The notes under the pieces: generated by a model
Seen by the model: the letters and a program-made list of their open reading frames with translations, nothing else
Database searches by the model: none
What the model was told of the DNA's origin: nothing
Program-made: the position numbers and the translations under genes
Origin: Cladocopium goreaui
Lineage: Eukaryota > Sar > Dinophyceae > Suessiales > Symbiodiniaceae
Reading direction: 5' to 3'
NCBI GenBank assembly: GCA_947184155.2
Contig: CAMXCT020000113.1
Span: 637,182 to 701,181, forward strand
Length of the DNA stretch: 64,000 nucleotides
Shown: positions 9,344 to 19,357 of the stretch, piece by piece
Numbering within the stretch: the stretch's first letter is position 1
Layout: each line of letters starts with the position of its first letter

Positions 9344-12318
9344 ATCGCCCTGGAGATTATCTGCCTCCTGCCCGGCTCACCAAGTTAATAGCACTCCTGT
9401 GGCCGGATGCAAGCCAGGACAACGATTCGGAAGTGGCGCGGCTACTCAGCCTCGGACAAGCACCGCACACAGGGACTTGGGTAACGGCGACAACTGCCCA
9501 ACAGTTACCAATCTCCTTGGCGCGCCTTTTCAGTGAGGAAACGCTTAGCCACCTGAATGTTCAGAGTTGCTTGATTTCTGCGATACTGGCTGTCTTGCTC
9601 ATTGCAACTGCACCAGAAGAATTTGGCATCCCTGAGTGTACAACCACGATTGAAGCAGCCGGCCTGGATGGTCCACATCGATGGGGCATCATACTGCCCA
9701 ACAGCTCCAGAGTGTCTCTATTGACGTATAAAGCCATTGTTGCAGTCCGGTATCCGGAATTGGTGCTCCATGACCAGGATCCCATACAAATAGGCCATTT
9801 TGTCCCCCACGATTACACGGTTGGGCAGGGAGGATTCCGTACGGTGTTATGGGAAGTACCTAAATATTCCAGAGACCTCCTGGCTGCTATTGAGGATATT
9901 GTGGTCTTTCTCAATTACCTACAAAAGTGTTATAGAGACCTCAATCAAGGTGCGACGGCGCAGCTCCTCGTCATGTGTAATCGTACGGCAGTGCACACAC
10001 AACTGCTGCAACATGGCTTCCAGGCTGCCTGGTTTGGAGGTCTGCGGATTGCCACCACCTCATCAGCAGCAGGAGCCACGGCACGAATAGCAGTAGTAGT
10101 CCAGACAGGATGTGGGTTCCTCAGTGGGGGCCGGCGAGGTGCAACGATAGAAGACAAAGAGGATTGCTTTGGACGAGCCACTGTCGCGCTCACCAGGGCC
10201 ATCCAGCATACGTACATTGTCTCCCCCATTGATATGGCTGGGCTGATTGGGATGGCGCAGACACTTGCAGTGTACCACTACGGGTATTATACCCTTAAAG
10301 ATCGCACAGTCCAGTTCCACGAGCCCAAGCATGTGCCCTCTGATGCAGAGGCGGTCCTTGAGTGGGGCCTAGATACACCGTTCAGTTCCCAAGATAAACC
10401 GCCTCTGGCCATAGCTATGGTGGTGATCGTGAATGGTGTGCGATCCCTGAAAAGGTTCCGCTTGGTCATTGCACAGAAATCAAAGCTGCGGCTTACGCAG
10501 GAAGTCACTGCAGCGCTAGCCTCCCAGAGTCGTGACCACCGCCTCACGGCAAGCAGCTTCTTTCCGTGCTCCATAGATAGGGAATACCTTTACGGCTATG
10601 CCGGCGATGGATATCGTTCTCCGCTTTGGTTGTGTGCTTCCCACAATGGCTCCCCTGTGTTGGTGCATAGGCTCAGAGGAAGCAAAATGTATTTTCATCA
10701 AGCCACCAAAGATCGGCGAATAGTGCTCATCCCAGGTATCCACTATTTCGACGCTCACCGCCTGCAACCACTGCTATTACAAGCTCCTGCACTGCAAGTA
10801 CACATGAGAGAGAGCTCTCTGGTAGGCCCGGAAGGGGCTGGCGAGCAAGTGGACGATCCCTCGTCGGACGAAGAACAATCCACCACTGCAAGTGAAACAG
10901 AGGCAGAAAGTGAAGATGATGACGAGGCTCGACCCCCAGAGGAACCATGGTGCCCGCCTATCCCACCGGCCATGGATGATCCGACGGAACAGGAAATCAA
11001 GGGTGCTGCGGACAAGTTGGCCACTATGATCAGCGGTTCACAACCCAGCGCTAGTGTCTTCTTTCATCCTGACAACCTTGGAGCTCTTCCACACCTGTGG
11101 CTGCAAGCGAAACTTACCATCTCCCTGACCTCAATGCAAGAAAAGTTTGCACGCCTTTTCATGTCAATTGCGTCAGAACTGTGGCTGCGGGGCGTGATTG
11201 GGACGGTTGAGGAGGTCTTTGCACATGCTGCTCGGAGTTTTACGCTCCGGCTGGCTGAAAAGCTCTCGCAGTACATCTGCTCTCTTACTCGAAGAGCGGA
11301 GTCCCTGGCTACCCCAGAGACAGAGTGCTTGCTATATGCCACTTTCTGGTTTCGTCCAATCCTCTCCGAGCTCATTGTGGCAGCCAGAGAGAGTGCAGAG
11401 GTAAACCGAAAACGTGCCCCCAGTGGCCCTGTCAAAGTGGTTGTTACGAACCAGCCCCACTCGCGGCGCCACACAGGGGTCGACTTGGTTAGTGGTACTA
11501 CGGCCTTATTGGCGTGGTTTCCGGCGAGCTGGGCCAGCAAAATCGCGCCATGTTTCGTAGGGGAGGCTGGTGGTAGCACCCAAGCCCCACAGGAGATTTC
11601 CTTCTCTTGTCCCCATCGAGTATTTGAAGGGTTGCAGAGAGATGCGGCTGATCAAGTCTTGCAGGCGGTTAGATTTACTGACAAGAACGCTCCAGGACTG
11701 AGCTTGGCCTTGGATGAGGAATTTCAAGCAGCTGACTGCTTTTCAGAACTCGCCCGAGGATACACACAAGGGGTAGTTGACCCCTCTATTTTGATGGGCC
11801 TGCAACCCACTGGACCTACCCGAGTCAACCTGGAAATAATTGTACCATCCGCCAAAGGACTTACGCCTGAAATGTGGAAGCAGACAGCCACTTTGTGCCC
11901 GCTTGATTGGCCATCCAATTATAGCCTTCTGAGATTGTGGCACACGCCCAAAAGTTTCCACCAATATGCTGCACAACTCAAGCAACAAGTTCAACATCAA
12001 CATATGTTCACCCACTGGGAAGTCAATCGCGCCAAGCTAGCCAGCAGAGTGTTGTTCCCACGACCAGCTCATTATCTGTCGGAACAGACCCTGCAACAGC
12101 ATGTGCGAGAGCGTGTCTTCCCTGACAGGAAACTACGCAAAAGAGTACCGCAGAATGATGTAGCTGCGTTCAACGCCAAATGCAACGAAGTATGTCGCTT
12201 GGCTGCAATGAGTGAAGCAGCGAACCCTGTCTCTTTTGCTATCGGGAATAGCTGGAATGACACTCTCCGAGCAGACAAACGCCACCATCTTGAATACACT
12301 ACACGGAGTCAGACATAG
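9340..12318 (+). CDS. C-terminal segment of copy 2: second helicase half plus unknown C-terminal domain
   Basis: It continues the helicase of the preceding frame. A motif-IV-like region WGIILPNSSRVSLLTYK (about 9682) is followed by a motif-V-like ATTSSAAGATA (about 10053-10085) and motif VI VALTRA (about 10183-10200), which bears the arginine finger. Then come a ~150-residue linker domain and a very acidic Ser/Glu/Asp stretch (about 10830-10945). The last ~330 residues are the domain also seen at 1067-2068. The stop is at 12316-12318. The apparent start (ATG at 9340, MNRPGDY) lies within conserved family sequence, so it is a frameshift artefact rather than an initiation site. The copy-3 fragments on the - strand at 32.7-34.3 kb confirm the order of motifs. 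Confidence 0.65.
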   Translation: MNRPGDYLPPARLTKLIALLWPDASQDNDSEVARLLSLGQAPHTGTWVTATTAQQLPISLARLFSEETLSHLNVQSCLISAILAVLLIATAPEEFGIPECTTTIEAAGLDGPHRWGIILPNSSRVSLLTYKAIVAVRYPELVLHDQDPIQIGHFVPHDYTVGQGGFRTVLWEVPKYSRDLLAAIEDIVVFLNYLQKCYRDLNQGATAQLLVMCNRTAVHTQLLQHGFQAAWFGGLRIATTSSAAGATARIAVVVQTGCGFLSGGRRGATIEDKEDCFGRATVALTRAIQHTYIVSPIDMAGLIGMAQTLAVYHYGYYTLKDRTVQFHEPKHVPSDAEAVLEWGLDTPFSSQDKPPLAIAMVVIVNGVRSLKRFRLVIAQKSKLRLTQEVTAALASQSRDHRLTASSFFPCSIDREYLYGYAGDGYRSPLWLCASHNGSPVLVHRLRGSKMYFHQATKDRRIVLIPGIHYFDAHRLQPLLLQAPALQVHMRESSLVGPEGAGEQVDDPSSDEEQSTTASETEAESEDDDEARPPEEPWCPPIPPAMDDPTEQEIKGAADKLATMISGSQPSASVFFHPDNLGALPHLWLQAKLTISLTSMQEKFARLFMSIASELWLRGVIGTVEEVFAHAARSFTLRLAEKLSQYICSLTRRAESLATPETECLLYATFWFRPILSELIVAARESAEVNRKRAPSGPVKVVVTNQPHSRRHTGVDLVSGTTALLAWFPASWASKIAPCFVGEAGGSTQAPQEISFSCPHRVFEGLQRDAADQVLQAVRFTDKNAPGLSLALDEEFQAADCFSELARGYTQGVVDPSILMGLQPTGPTRVNLEIIVPSAKGLTPEMWKQTATLCPLDWPSNYSLLRLWHTPKSFHQYAAQLKQQVQHQHMFTHWEVNRAKLASRVLFPRPAHYLSEQTLQQHVRERVFPDRKLRKRVPQNDVAAFNAKCNEVCRLAAMSEAANPVSFAIGNSWNDTLRADKRHHLEYTTRSQT

Positions 12319-12524
12319 CCCTCCTTCCTCCCCCTCCTCTTCTTTCCCTGGTCGCACACCTCGTTTCACCTCTTGATTTTCAGGCGTTTCTTTGCTCCTT
12401 TTTCAGTCCTGTTGTCTGGCCCTCCTTGTCCACTGAGTTGGGCCCTTTTTGCCCCGGTCGGGACCTACCAGTGGCTCCTCCTGTCTGGTTTTGTCCCTCC
12501 TTGCATCTTTACTTGGGTCGTCAT

Positions 12525-12570
12525 GACCACTGGTGCATCTGTCCATAGACGTGGCAGGTGCATTGGGGTC
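12525..12570 (+). ncRNA. AGACGT-loop hairpin, copy-2 first example
   Basis: The outer helix GACC-(A)-CTGGTG pairs with CATTGG-GGTC, leaving one bulged A and using G-U pairs. A CAT/GTG internal loop follows. The inner stem is CTGTC/GGCAG, where an A-to-G change turns T-A into a T-G wobble. The loop is CATAGACGT. Structure is retained while primary sequence changes relative to 2262-2306. Confidence 0.55.
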
Positions 12571-12609
12571 TTCTTCTCCCAGGTATATGTTGTGAGCTTA
12601 GTGGTTTCT

Positions 12610-12652
12610 GTACTCGTGTGTCTGTCCGTAGACGTGACAGGTGCACTTGTAC
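12610..12652 (+). ncRNA. AGACGT-loop hairpin, copy-2 second example
   Basis: The outer helix is GTAC-TC-GTG/CAC-TT-GTAC, with two central mismatches. A TGT/GTG internal loop, inner stem CTGTC/GACAG and loop CGTAGACGT follow. It lies ~80 nt after the first copy-2 hairpin, so the element is tandem in this copy. Confidence 0.55.
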
Positions 12653-13008
12653 TGATCTAATTCGTTTTGCGGTGTTTGTTATGTCTTGCTGCACGCCCCT
12701 CCTTCTCTCTGTCCTCATCTCACTTCGTGCCTTACTCGGGTCCTGCGCACCTTATTCTTCAAGTGCTTTGTCTGTGTTGCCCTCTTTTGCCCTGCCTGTG
12801 TGTCTGCCCTCCTTTGTTGTGGTTCCTGTCTCTGTCCTTCCTGCCTCCCCTGCCCCGCGGTTAGTCTTTTATATGTGCTCTGGTCCAGCTTGCACCCTGG
12901 TGCACTGGTGCCTCCCTCTGGGTATCTGGTTGCAGCTGTGACGGCTCTGTTGCCCTGCTTTCATGCTGGGAGTGTGGTTAAGCTTTGCTATCCTTCCGTC
13001 ATTCGGTT

Positions 13009-13061
13009 CATGGCAACAAAGGCTACTAGCCCTGTGTGGGGTTTTTACCCTCTACACCATG
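13009..13061 (+). ncRNA. CATGG...CCATG multi-helix block, copy-2 example
   Basis: Counterpart of 2938-2991, with the same outer CATGG/CCATG pairing and GTGTGGGG/CCCTCTACAC helix. The small helix GGCT/AGCC replaces GGCC/GGCC, a double substitution that keeps pairing. Confidence 0.5.
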
Positions 13062-14587
13062 TCACTGGTGACGTCGGGAGCTTAGTTCGGCCATGCTGAG
13101 GTATTTATCGGAATGATGATCCAGGTCCATATTAGACTCCGCTAAGCTGCACTATTGCTATTCTAAGGTGATTGGTGCAGCCTTCTCCGCCCTGTCCTCC
13201 TCTGCCGTCCCGGCGCCTTCTCCCTATTTGGTTGCCGCTTGGCCCTGCTGCCCCGTTATGCGTTGCTGGGTCTTCCCTTCGTCTGTCTGTGTCTCGGTTG
13301 GTCCTTGCGTGCTTCCTCTGTTTCCTCTGCTGCTTTGCCCTCCCCTGCTCTCACTCAGGCACCAAGGAATGGAGAATTGTTTGACTGTGCGTACCTTTGC
13401 TTTTTGGATGACTTTTTGTTTAGTTGGGTCCGATACTGAATGGAGAGACACGGACACAGCACTCTTGTGACCCACTAAGGTGACTCAGGACAGCCGTAAA
13501 GCCTGCACCCGTGAAGGCCGTCCCCCCCTTTTTGTTTTGCCTTTCGTGCTGGCTTACTTACGTCTTTCTGAGGGGCTGCTTTCTAATTTGTCGTAATTCG
13601 TTTGTTCTCTGTGGGTTCCCCTGGTATGTCCTCTGGCTGGGTACTCTCTATCGGTAGCTGAATCCAATTGAGGGGGTAATAGTTAGCCGGCCGATGCCAT
13701 GGACCAGCCTGTGCTGCAGCGAGCTTCACCGGTGCTTTCCGGTGTTCCTCCCTGTAGGACAGCCTGGGGCGCCCGCGAGCAGCATAAGACTGCCAACATG
13801 GTTCGTCACTGGACAGAAAGGTGTGGTCATTCTGCAGCCTGTCAACTCTCTGGGTGAGTGGCAATCACTGCAACGTACTGCGGGTCCTTCAGGAACGATG
13901 ACATCCTGCAATGTCCTGAACAGTTCTGCAATTTGTATCCCTTGCGAACCTGCTTTTCGAACGCTACACTGCCTACGACAGCACTGGTACTGTGGCAATT
14001 GCAAAGACATCTTATAGTCACACGCGTTTTCTGCATGTTGCTCAGTTTGCGGATACTACCTGGTAAGTCGCTGACTGAGAATTTACAAGGGATGGCTGCA
14101 GTCCCCCTATGAAACTAGGGGCGTGCTCCCCCCTTTGGTTGGTTGTCGACGAAGGCATGTTTGGAAGCCGCTCCCTGGCCTTCTTGCTTCCCCATTGCCA
14201 TTACTGGCCCCCCCTTCAAAGGGGGGTTCTGACTGCAATTGACCTTGGTTTGTGATCGCAGCTGACAGTCAAGAGGATGACTATTACGTCCATGAAGGCC
14301 AATGACGAGCTGACCTGAGAGGACTCTGAGAGAGATTTCATAGTAGCTCGGTTTTCGTGTACAGCTTGTCTCATGCTTGGGTTAAATTCCGAGCTAGAGT
14401 CTTCATGTCTGCCTGAGCAGCTGCGATACATAATTCATCTTTCGCATGCTTTTGAGTGTGATGCAGTGCTTTTGCCACTGCGTCCGATTGCAAATCGATT
14501 CGGTGGGTGTTTTTGTTTGGGCTCTGGCCCCGTTTTTGTGTTTTGGTTTGTCTTTGGCTGTTTGCTTCGCTGTTTCCGCTGGCGAAA

Positions 14588-14766
14588 CGCAAGTCTGGCT
14601 GGGGGATTTGCGGGTCGTCGTTTTTGGTGTGGTTGTTTTTCGTTTGTTGTTTAATCGATTTGCTTATTCTAAGGACTTTTTTGTCCTTGTACAGTGTTTT
14701 GACTGCTTTCTCACATGTTAGGACCGAGCCACAGTGCGACATCGGCCAAACTCGGGGAAAAAAAAA
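14588..14766 (+). other. Poly(A)-tailed 3'-terminal module of copy 2
   Basis: Hairpin CGCAAGTC (14588-14595)/GATTTGCG (14605-14612); the A-to-G change relative to copy 1 leaves a G-T wobble. CCGAGCC is at 14724-14730, GCGACATCGGCC follows, and nine A residues occupy 14758-14766. Box-to-tail spacing is the same 34 nt as in the other two modules. Confidence 0.65.
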
Positions 14767-15425
14767 TAGCCACAGCTGCCATAAGTCATGAAACAGTAAA
14801 ACAGTATACATTAACAAAATCTCAATCCCACTGAAATCAAACATCACTGAAACCAAAAGAACCGCAAAGGCGCCCTGAAACATGCAAACAAAATCACTGA
14901 AAATGAAATCTGAAACCACAACAGTGAATCAAACCATGCACTCTCAATTGAAACATCCTGAGGACTCCCGGCTGACGTTGCAAATGCCACGAAGCTCGAG
15001 CACTTCACCCGCTGTGCATAGCATACAGACTGTAATTGATGTGAAATCACAGCAACGAAAGAGGCTTCGACTCATAGCATGCAAGAAGTTGACCAACCCG
15101 CTAAAACGCATCATGACTAAGCTGACAAAACCATCTGTTGTTAAAGTGAAGAGTTCACAAACAACAAAACATCAAACAAACAGAATTCAGCCTAAAAATT
15201 GGGTTCCCTTTTTTCTCCAAAAAAATTGGAACCCAAATCCTGACAAAACCATCTTGAAACTTAACAACTGAAGTTACAAAACAAAACTTGTCCAAAAGGT
15301 CAACAGCGGTGAGATTCTTCACTTTGTGAATCACATGCCTACATTGATTCGTTGCCTGAGGACTCAACGCTTGTTGATGACGAAGAACCATCACTGGAGC
15401 TGCTGCTGCCTGATTCATCCTCCAC
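14767..15425. other. 3' flank of the tyrosine-recombinase pseudogene; contains a long hairpin
   Basis: An A-rich + strand stretch with many GAAAC/TGAAAC words and no gene. At 15199-15236 an inverted repeat TTGGGTTCC/GGAACCCAA encloses complementary T6 and A7 runs around a short CTCC loop, giving a stem of roughly 15-17 bp. On the - strand it lies ~190 nt beyond the recombinase C-terminus, so it could be a 3'-end structure of that gene or of its element. Confidence 0.4.
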
Positions 15426-17349
15426 TTAGTTCTTCAAGAACCTCTTACACACCCTGCAAATGGCATCAAAGCTTGCAGAAGTGACTGACTCAACTGTTTC
15501 AGCTTGCTGACATCGTTCTGCATGGACATGACATTTGCCAGTAACGTGAAGCCTCCGGAAGCCTGTCCTCCTGGAGACCGTGACAAAGTACGCCATGTCG
15601 TCATCCACATCGACCGGTGCGGGGTGTTCCCCATCAATCGATTGTTGCGGGTCCTCTTCATCACTCTCCTCCTCATACCCATACCTGGTCATGTCCTCTG
15701 CCTTGGGCAGGGGGAGCATCTTGTGGCGTCTCCGGACCCGTTGCCCGCTCAAGTCAGACTTCTCCGCAAACTCGCGGACACTGTCCAGCAGTTCACTCTC
15801 ATCATATGCCACATCTGCTCTGTAGAAAGAGTCTCGCACTTGTTGCTGGATCCTCTCTGTGATCTGGCGGGAGGTGTGGAGGTGTGCATTGGACCCCACT
15901 CGCCCTATCGACCATCTGCCCAAGAAGTCTCTGTCATGTTTGTCACACCCAATGGCAGCTGAAGCCTGTGGCAGAAAGTGCCTTGGGCTATGTCCCTTCC
16001 AGAAAAGTGAAAGCTCTGCAGAAACCAGTTCCATGCTTGCATTGACACGCCATCTGCCATCCTCAAATATCTGAAGGACCATCCGAAAATAATTGGACAG
16101 CTGTGGCGGCTCCACAAGCTTCTTTCTCATGGCTTGCCAATTCTCAGTTGGGGCTGGTACCAAGTAGTCCCTTGGGAAAATTGCCGTATCATGTCTGAAC
16201 AACTGCATGCCCTCATCTATCCAGTCGTGCCCAGTCAGCGTAATGCTTCTGTGCACGAAGGCATGTATCTGACCGTGCACCTTGCCTGGACCCGTTGTCT
16301 TCGTCCGTGACATGCGAACTGATAAACCCCTGGGTGACAGACGCATGGTTTCCCGGCATCACACATTGTATGTCGTCCACACGCATGCAGCCCCATGTAG
16401 CAACCAGCATCGTCTATGCAATGACCCTTGCATAGTAATCCCTCTGATCATCCATGACAAGAAGCTCAAGTGCCAGCAAAATTGAAACCGTATACGGCGG
16501 TGCCGACCCATTTGGCCTGCTGTTTGAACTCAGCTCCTGACTCCAGCTCTGCAAGTGTGCCTTCCACGTAGGATCCATGGAAAGCTGATTGCACTCCAGC
16601 ACTCTGCCTGACCTCTCCAAAAGAACCAATGATGCCTGAAGTTCAGTGTGAATTGACAGCGCACACCCCACCTGTATACATTCTTCTACATAGTTGACCA
16701 AATCTGCAAGTGAGCGTAGCCACACTGCTCCAGAGTAAGCTACCAACCAGAGCCTGAACTTGCTCCAGCTACGGAATCTGTTCCTCAAAGTCTTACCCCT
16801 ACGTGAACCAAAGATCCTCTTCCAAGCCTTGTTGGGATTGTCCAGCTGATGTATCTGATAAACTACAGGCAAACCAGCTTCACTGATGAATGTTGCAAGT
16901 TCCATCGCATATTTATCCCTCAACGCTTCTTCCAGATCTGCACGGTTGACTGTAGAAGACTTGCGTTGTTGTGCAACACGCTTTGCAACCTCCAGAGCAT
17001 ACTTGGGGTCATCCTTGACTATGGACTCAAAAACATCTGAGGTCTCAACAGGTGCATCAGTCCGTATTGGAAACAAGCTGTACTCCAGCCCAGCGACAAC
17101 TGTACGTCTACGCCGTTTGAATGCCGTTTGTTGCAAAACAGACCATTCGACAAGCCGTCTAGCTGCTTCCCCTGTGAGGCGTTGTATGTCTAACCCTGCT
17201 GAGTCTGCCAACTGTTTAAACACCTCCTGTGCCTCATCTTCAGTGTCAAATGAGTTTGCAAACGACGATGCACATCCATAAAACTTGATGACTGTGTCTA
17301 ACAGCTTCTGCCCCAGAATTTCGAGTCCTGTCCACTCGTCCTCATCCAT
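15426..17349 (-). pseudogene. Tyrosine recombinase-like protein, inactivated copy
   Basis: Read from ATG at 17349 (MDEDEWTG) towards 15426, about 640 codons. The N-terminal ~310 residues are alpha-helical in style. Next comes the catalytic core: TWGCMRVDD supplies the first Arg (about 16385), WKGHSPRHF the HxxR motif (about 15975-16000), and GRWSIGRVGSN...HTSRQ the region expected to hold the nucleophile. The C-terminus has FVTVSRRTGFRRLH and four Cys (CHVHAERC...CRVC) that may bind zinc. Defects: an in-frame TAG at 16414-16416, a frameshift near 16325-16335, and His (CAC, 15883-15885) where I expect the catalytic Tyr. The family resembles recombinases I associate with dinoflagellate mobile elements; whether it is Crypton- or DIRS-like is not settled. 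Not functional as read. Confidence 0.65.
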
Positions 17350-18049
17350 GTGCGGCCGACAGGCGTGCGAAGCGCCCCTCTCTACAAAAATTTGAACAAC
17401 TGAAACTGCACAGATAAAGTAAATAAAACAACTGAGGCAACTGAAACTGAAACTCAAGCGGTGCAAAGTTGGTTTGTTCCATTTAGGTTTTTTTTTGAGG
17501 AACACGCGGGGAAGAAACCATAAGGCCAAAGGCCAGAGACGCGGGAGAGGGAGCCCTCAACCAAACCCCACCACCCACCCACTCCCCATTGTTTTCCAAA
17601 CAGTCACTTTGGTGACCCAAAATATCATGTTCCCTGTGTCTTGGGGCCGTGTACGGCATGTCAGTCTGCTGGTCAACAGCAGCCTCCTCCATTGCAGGTC
17701 AGCTAGCCTCGAATGTAAGAAAGGGAGGTGATCCGCGGTTTACAAAATGGCTGCATGGTCTCACAAGACACTCGAAGACAAAGCTGTTCCATGCATTTGC
17801 TAGCAAATGCTGGATGAGGAACTTCTCCTACTTACAAGAACATTGCAAGAATGAAAGGGTGATGAAGGCAACTACGACATTACACTGGGTGCAGTGTAAG
17901 CCAGGGGCGTGCAAACCAGCCATGGGTATCCCATGTTGGTCAGTGGGACCGTTTAACGGTACAGGAAGGCACGTGCAGGTTGGGCATGGGCGGGATGTTG
18001 TGCCATCAGCCGTGGCTATCCCACGTTGACGGTAGAATCTATAAAGGAC
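17350..18049. other. No gene recognised; two similar small hairpins
   Basis: Upstream (5') side of the recombinase pseudogene. Two related palindromic boxes lie 90 nt apart: CATGGG/CCCATG (17921-17935) and CGTGG/CCACG (18011-18025), each within CAGCC...GTTG context. I see no coding sequence that I would support. Confidence 0.35.
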
Positions 18050-19294
18050 TTACTGAAATTGCGTTGGGGGCAGCGCGCGATTCGTCGTTTCCGTATGACT
18101 GCTTTGGCTTTCTGATGAGGCAGGGACACATTCTGAGGGAGGCAAATCGTCACGCACATCAGGGTGGAGCATTGGTGCGATAACAGGATGCGGATGCTTG
18201 TTTTGGATGATTTTCGTGATTTCAAGCATAAAGGCATCAGGGTTATCGACTATATAATGTCTGGGCTTCTGAAAGTGGCTTATCTAGCACATGTCAATGA
18301 GCGTTTCTCCTCCGTCTTTCTTAATGAAAGTCGTTTTGCCTGTTTTTTTGTTCAAGATTGCCACAGCTTTGTTTTCGCACACGTTCCGTTGCCATTCTTC
18401 AGCTGCCCTTTAGGCTAGCTCTCCTGTTTGTGCCGGGGCAGTCCGAATCTTTGGCAGTGTAGTGTCGCGGTGGATACAACGCTGTCTTACGGCACCATCT
18501 ATATGTAGGGGCCATCCAGTTGGCATATGCGACTCTTCGAGAAGCCCCGTCACCATTTTGTTCAATTATATCACCCAGCAGTGGTACGTAATTGAAGTTT
18601 TAAGGCTGATGCGTGGTTGGTTGCATTGCCATATTTCTGGAGAGAGTAAACCTCGTTTGGCCAGTTCTGCCACCGCTGGGAAGGAAGGCTGGTCGCTGAT
18701 GATCAGCGCTTCTTCTTTAATCATGCCGAAGGCCATGCATGGGTTCGGGTATTCCTTGTCCTGAGCTCGGTGGAGGTCCCCTTGTAGCTGTTGTGTCTTG
18801 GAACCAGGTGGGACGAACAGATTTGACCCCTGTTACGCTCTTTGAGTCTGTGCTTTTGATGCCTTCCCGGCGCAAGCTGTGGTACATTGGGGGGAATCAT
18901 CCAAGCAGGGACGAATATGACAACGTATTGGACTGCATCGGACCTGTCCATCAATGACCCGGACGTATGACTCCGTTCGGTCAAAGGATGCAGTGACCTT
19001 GAGGCTCAAGTATAGTTCTCTGAGCCAGTATTCCTTGAGCAACATGAATGAGAGGTGTGGCGATCTGGTTTCCAGGATATGTCTTGCTGGTGCCAATACT
19101 GCCACCAGCCATTCTGCAAGGAATTCAATGACCCTATTCTCGAGCTTGGGGAGGGCGTTTTGGACCGCTTGGAACGCTGATTCCATGTTCCGCGTTTGCG
19201 ACGCAGAGGGTGTGCCTTCTGTATGTCTGATGTAATCGTCAGCAAAAAAGGGCGGCACATTCTGGAGACCCACTGTTGATTGTGACCTTGGCAA
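18050..19294 (-). pseudogene. Decayed hypothetical protein gene
   Basis: From 19294 down to about 18415 one - strand frame reads as protein with internal stops at 18833-18835, about 18546 and 18415. It passes through NRVIEFLAEWLVAVLAPARH, HLSFMLLKEYWLRELYLSL, FGMIKEEALIISDQPSF and AELAKRGLLSPEIWQCN. After a frame change near 18400 it continues (EEWQRNVCENKAVAIL, NKKTGKTTFIKKDGGE, then one TAG, then DAFMLEITKIIQNKHPHP) to a TAA at 18050-18052. Continuous coding character across stops marks a pseudogene of about 410 codons. I recognise no domain. Its upstream side is cut off by the foldback element that begins at 19358. Confidence 0.5.
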
Positions 19295-19357
19295 GGGGCC
19301 ATGGGTCCGGCAGAGTGGATGGGCAGTGGAGCAACTCCGATGTCAGCTCTGGTGCTA

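Larger units (their letters stand above)
12319..14757 (+). other. Long non-coding 3' region of helicase-family copy 2
   Basis: About 2.4 kb, C/T-rich and without a credible ORF, colinear with the copy-1 region 2069-4658. Islands are found in the same order: two AGACGT-loop hairpins (12525-12570 and 12610-12652; one in copy 1), the CATGG...CCATG block (13009-13061), CTGAGGTATT/GACTCCGCTAAG (about 13097-13152), a CCATGGACC block (about 13697-13803) and the terminal module (14588-14766). Most sequence between islands has diverged beyond easy alignment. Confidence 0.6.

Noticed and set aside
9320-9345. Programmed -1 frameshift between the two halves of the helicase in copy 2
   Set aside because: No X XXY YYZ slippery site is in register, copy 3 shifts in the opposite direction at a nearby but different place, and a lost C in a C run explains it simply.
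12667-13470. Hydrophobic ORFs after copy 2
   Set aside because: Same reason: pyrimidine-rich 3' region, frames not conserved against copy 1.
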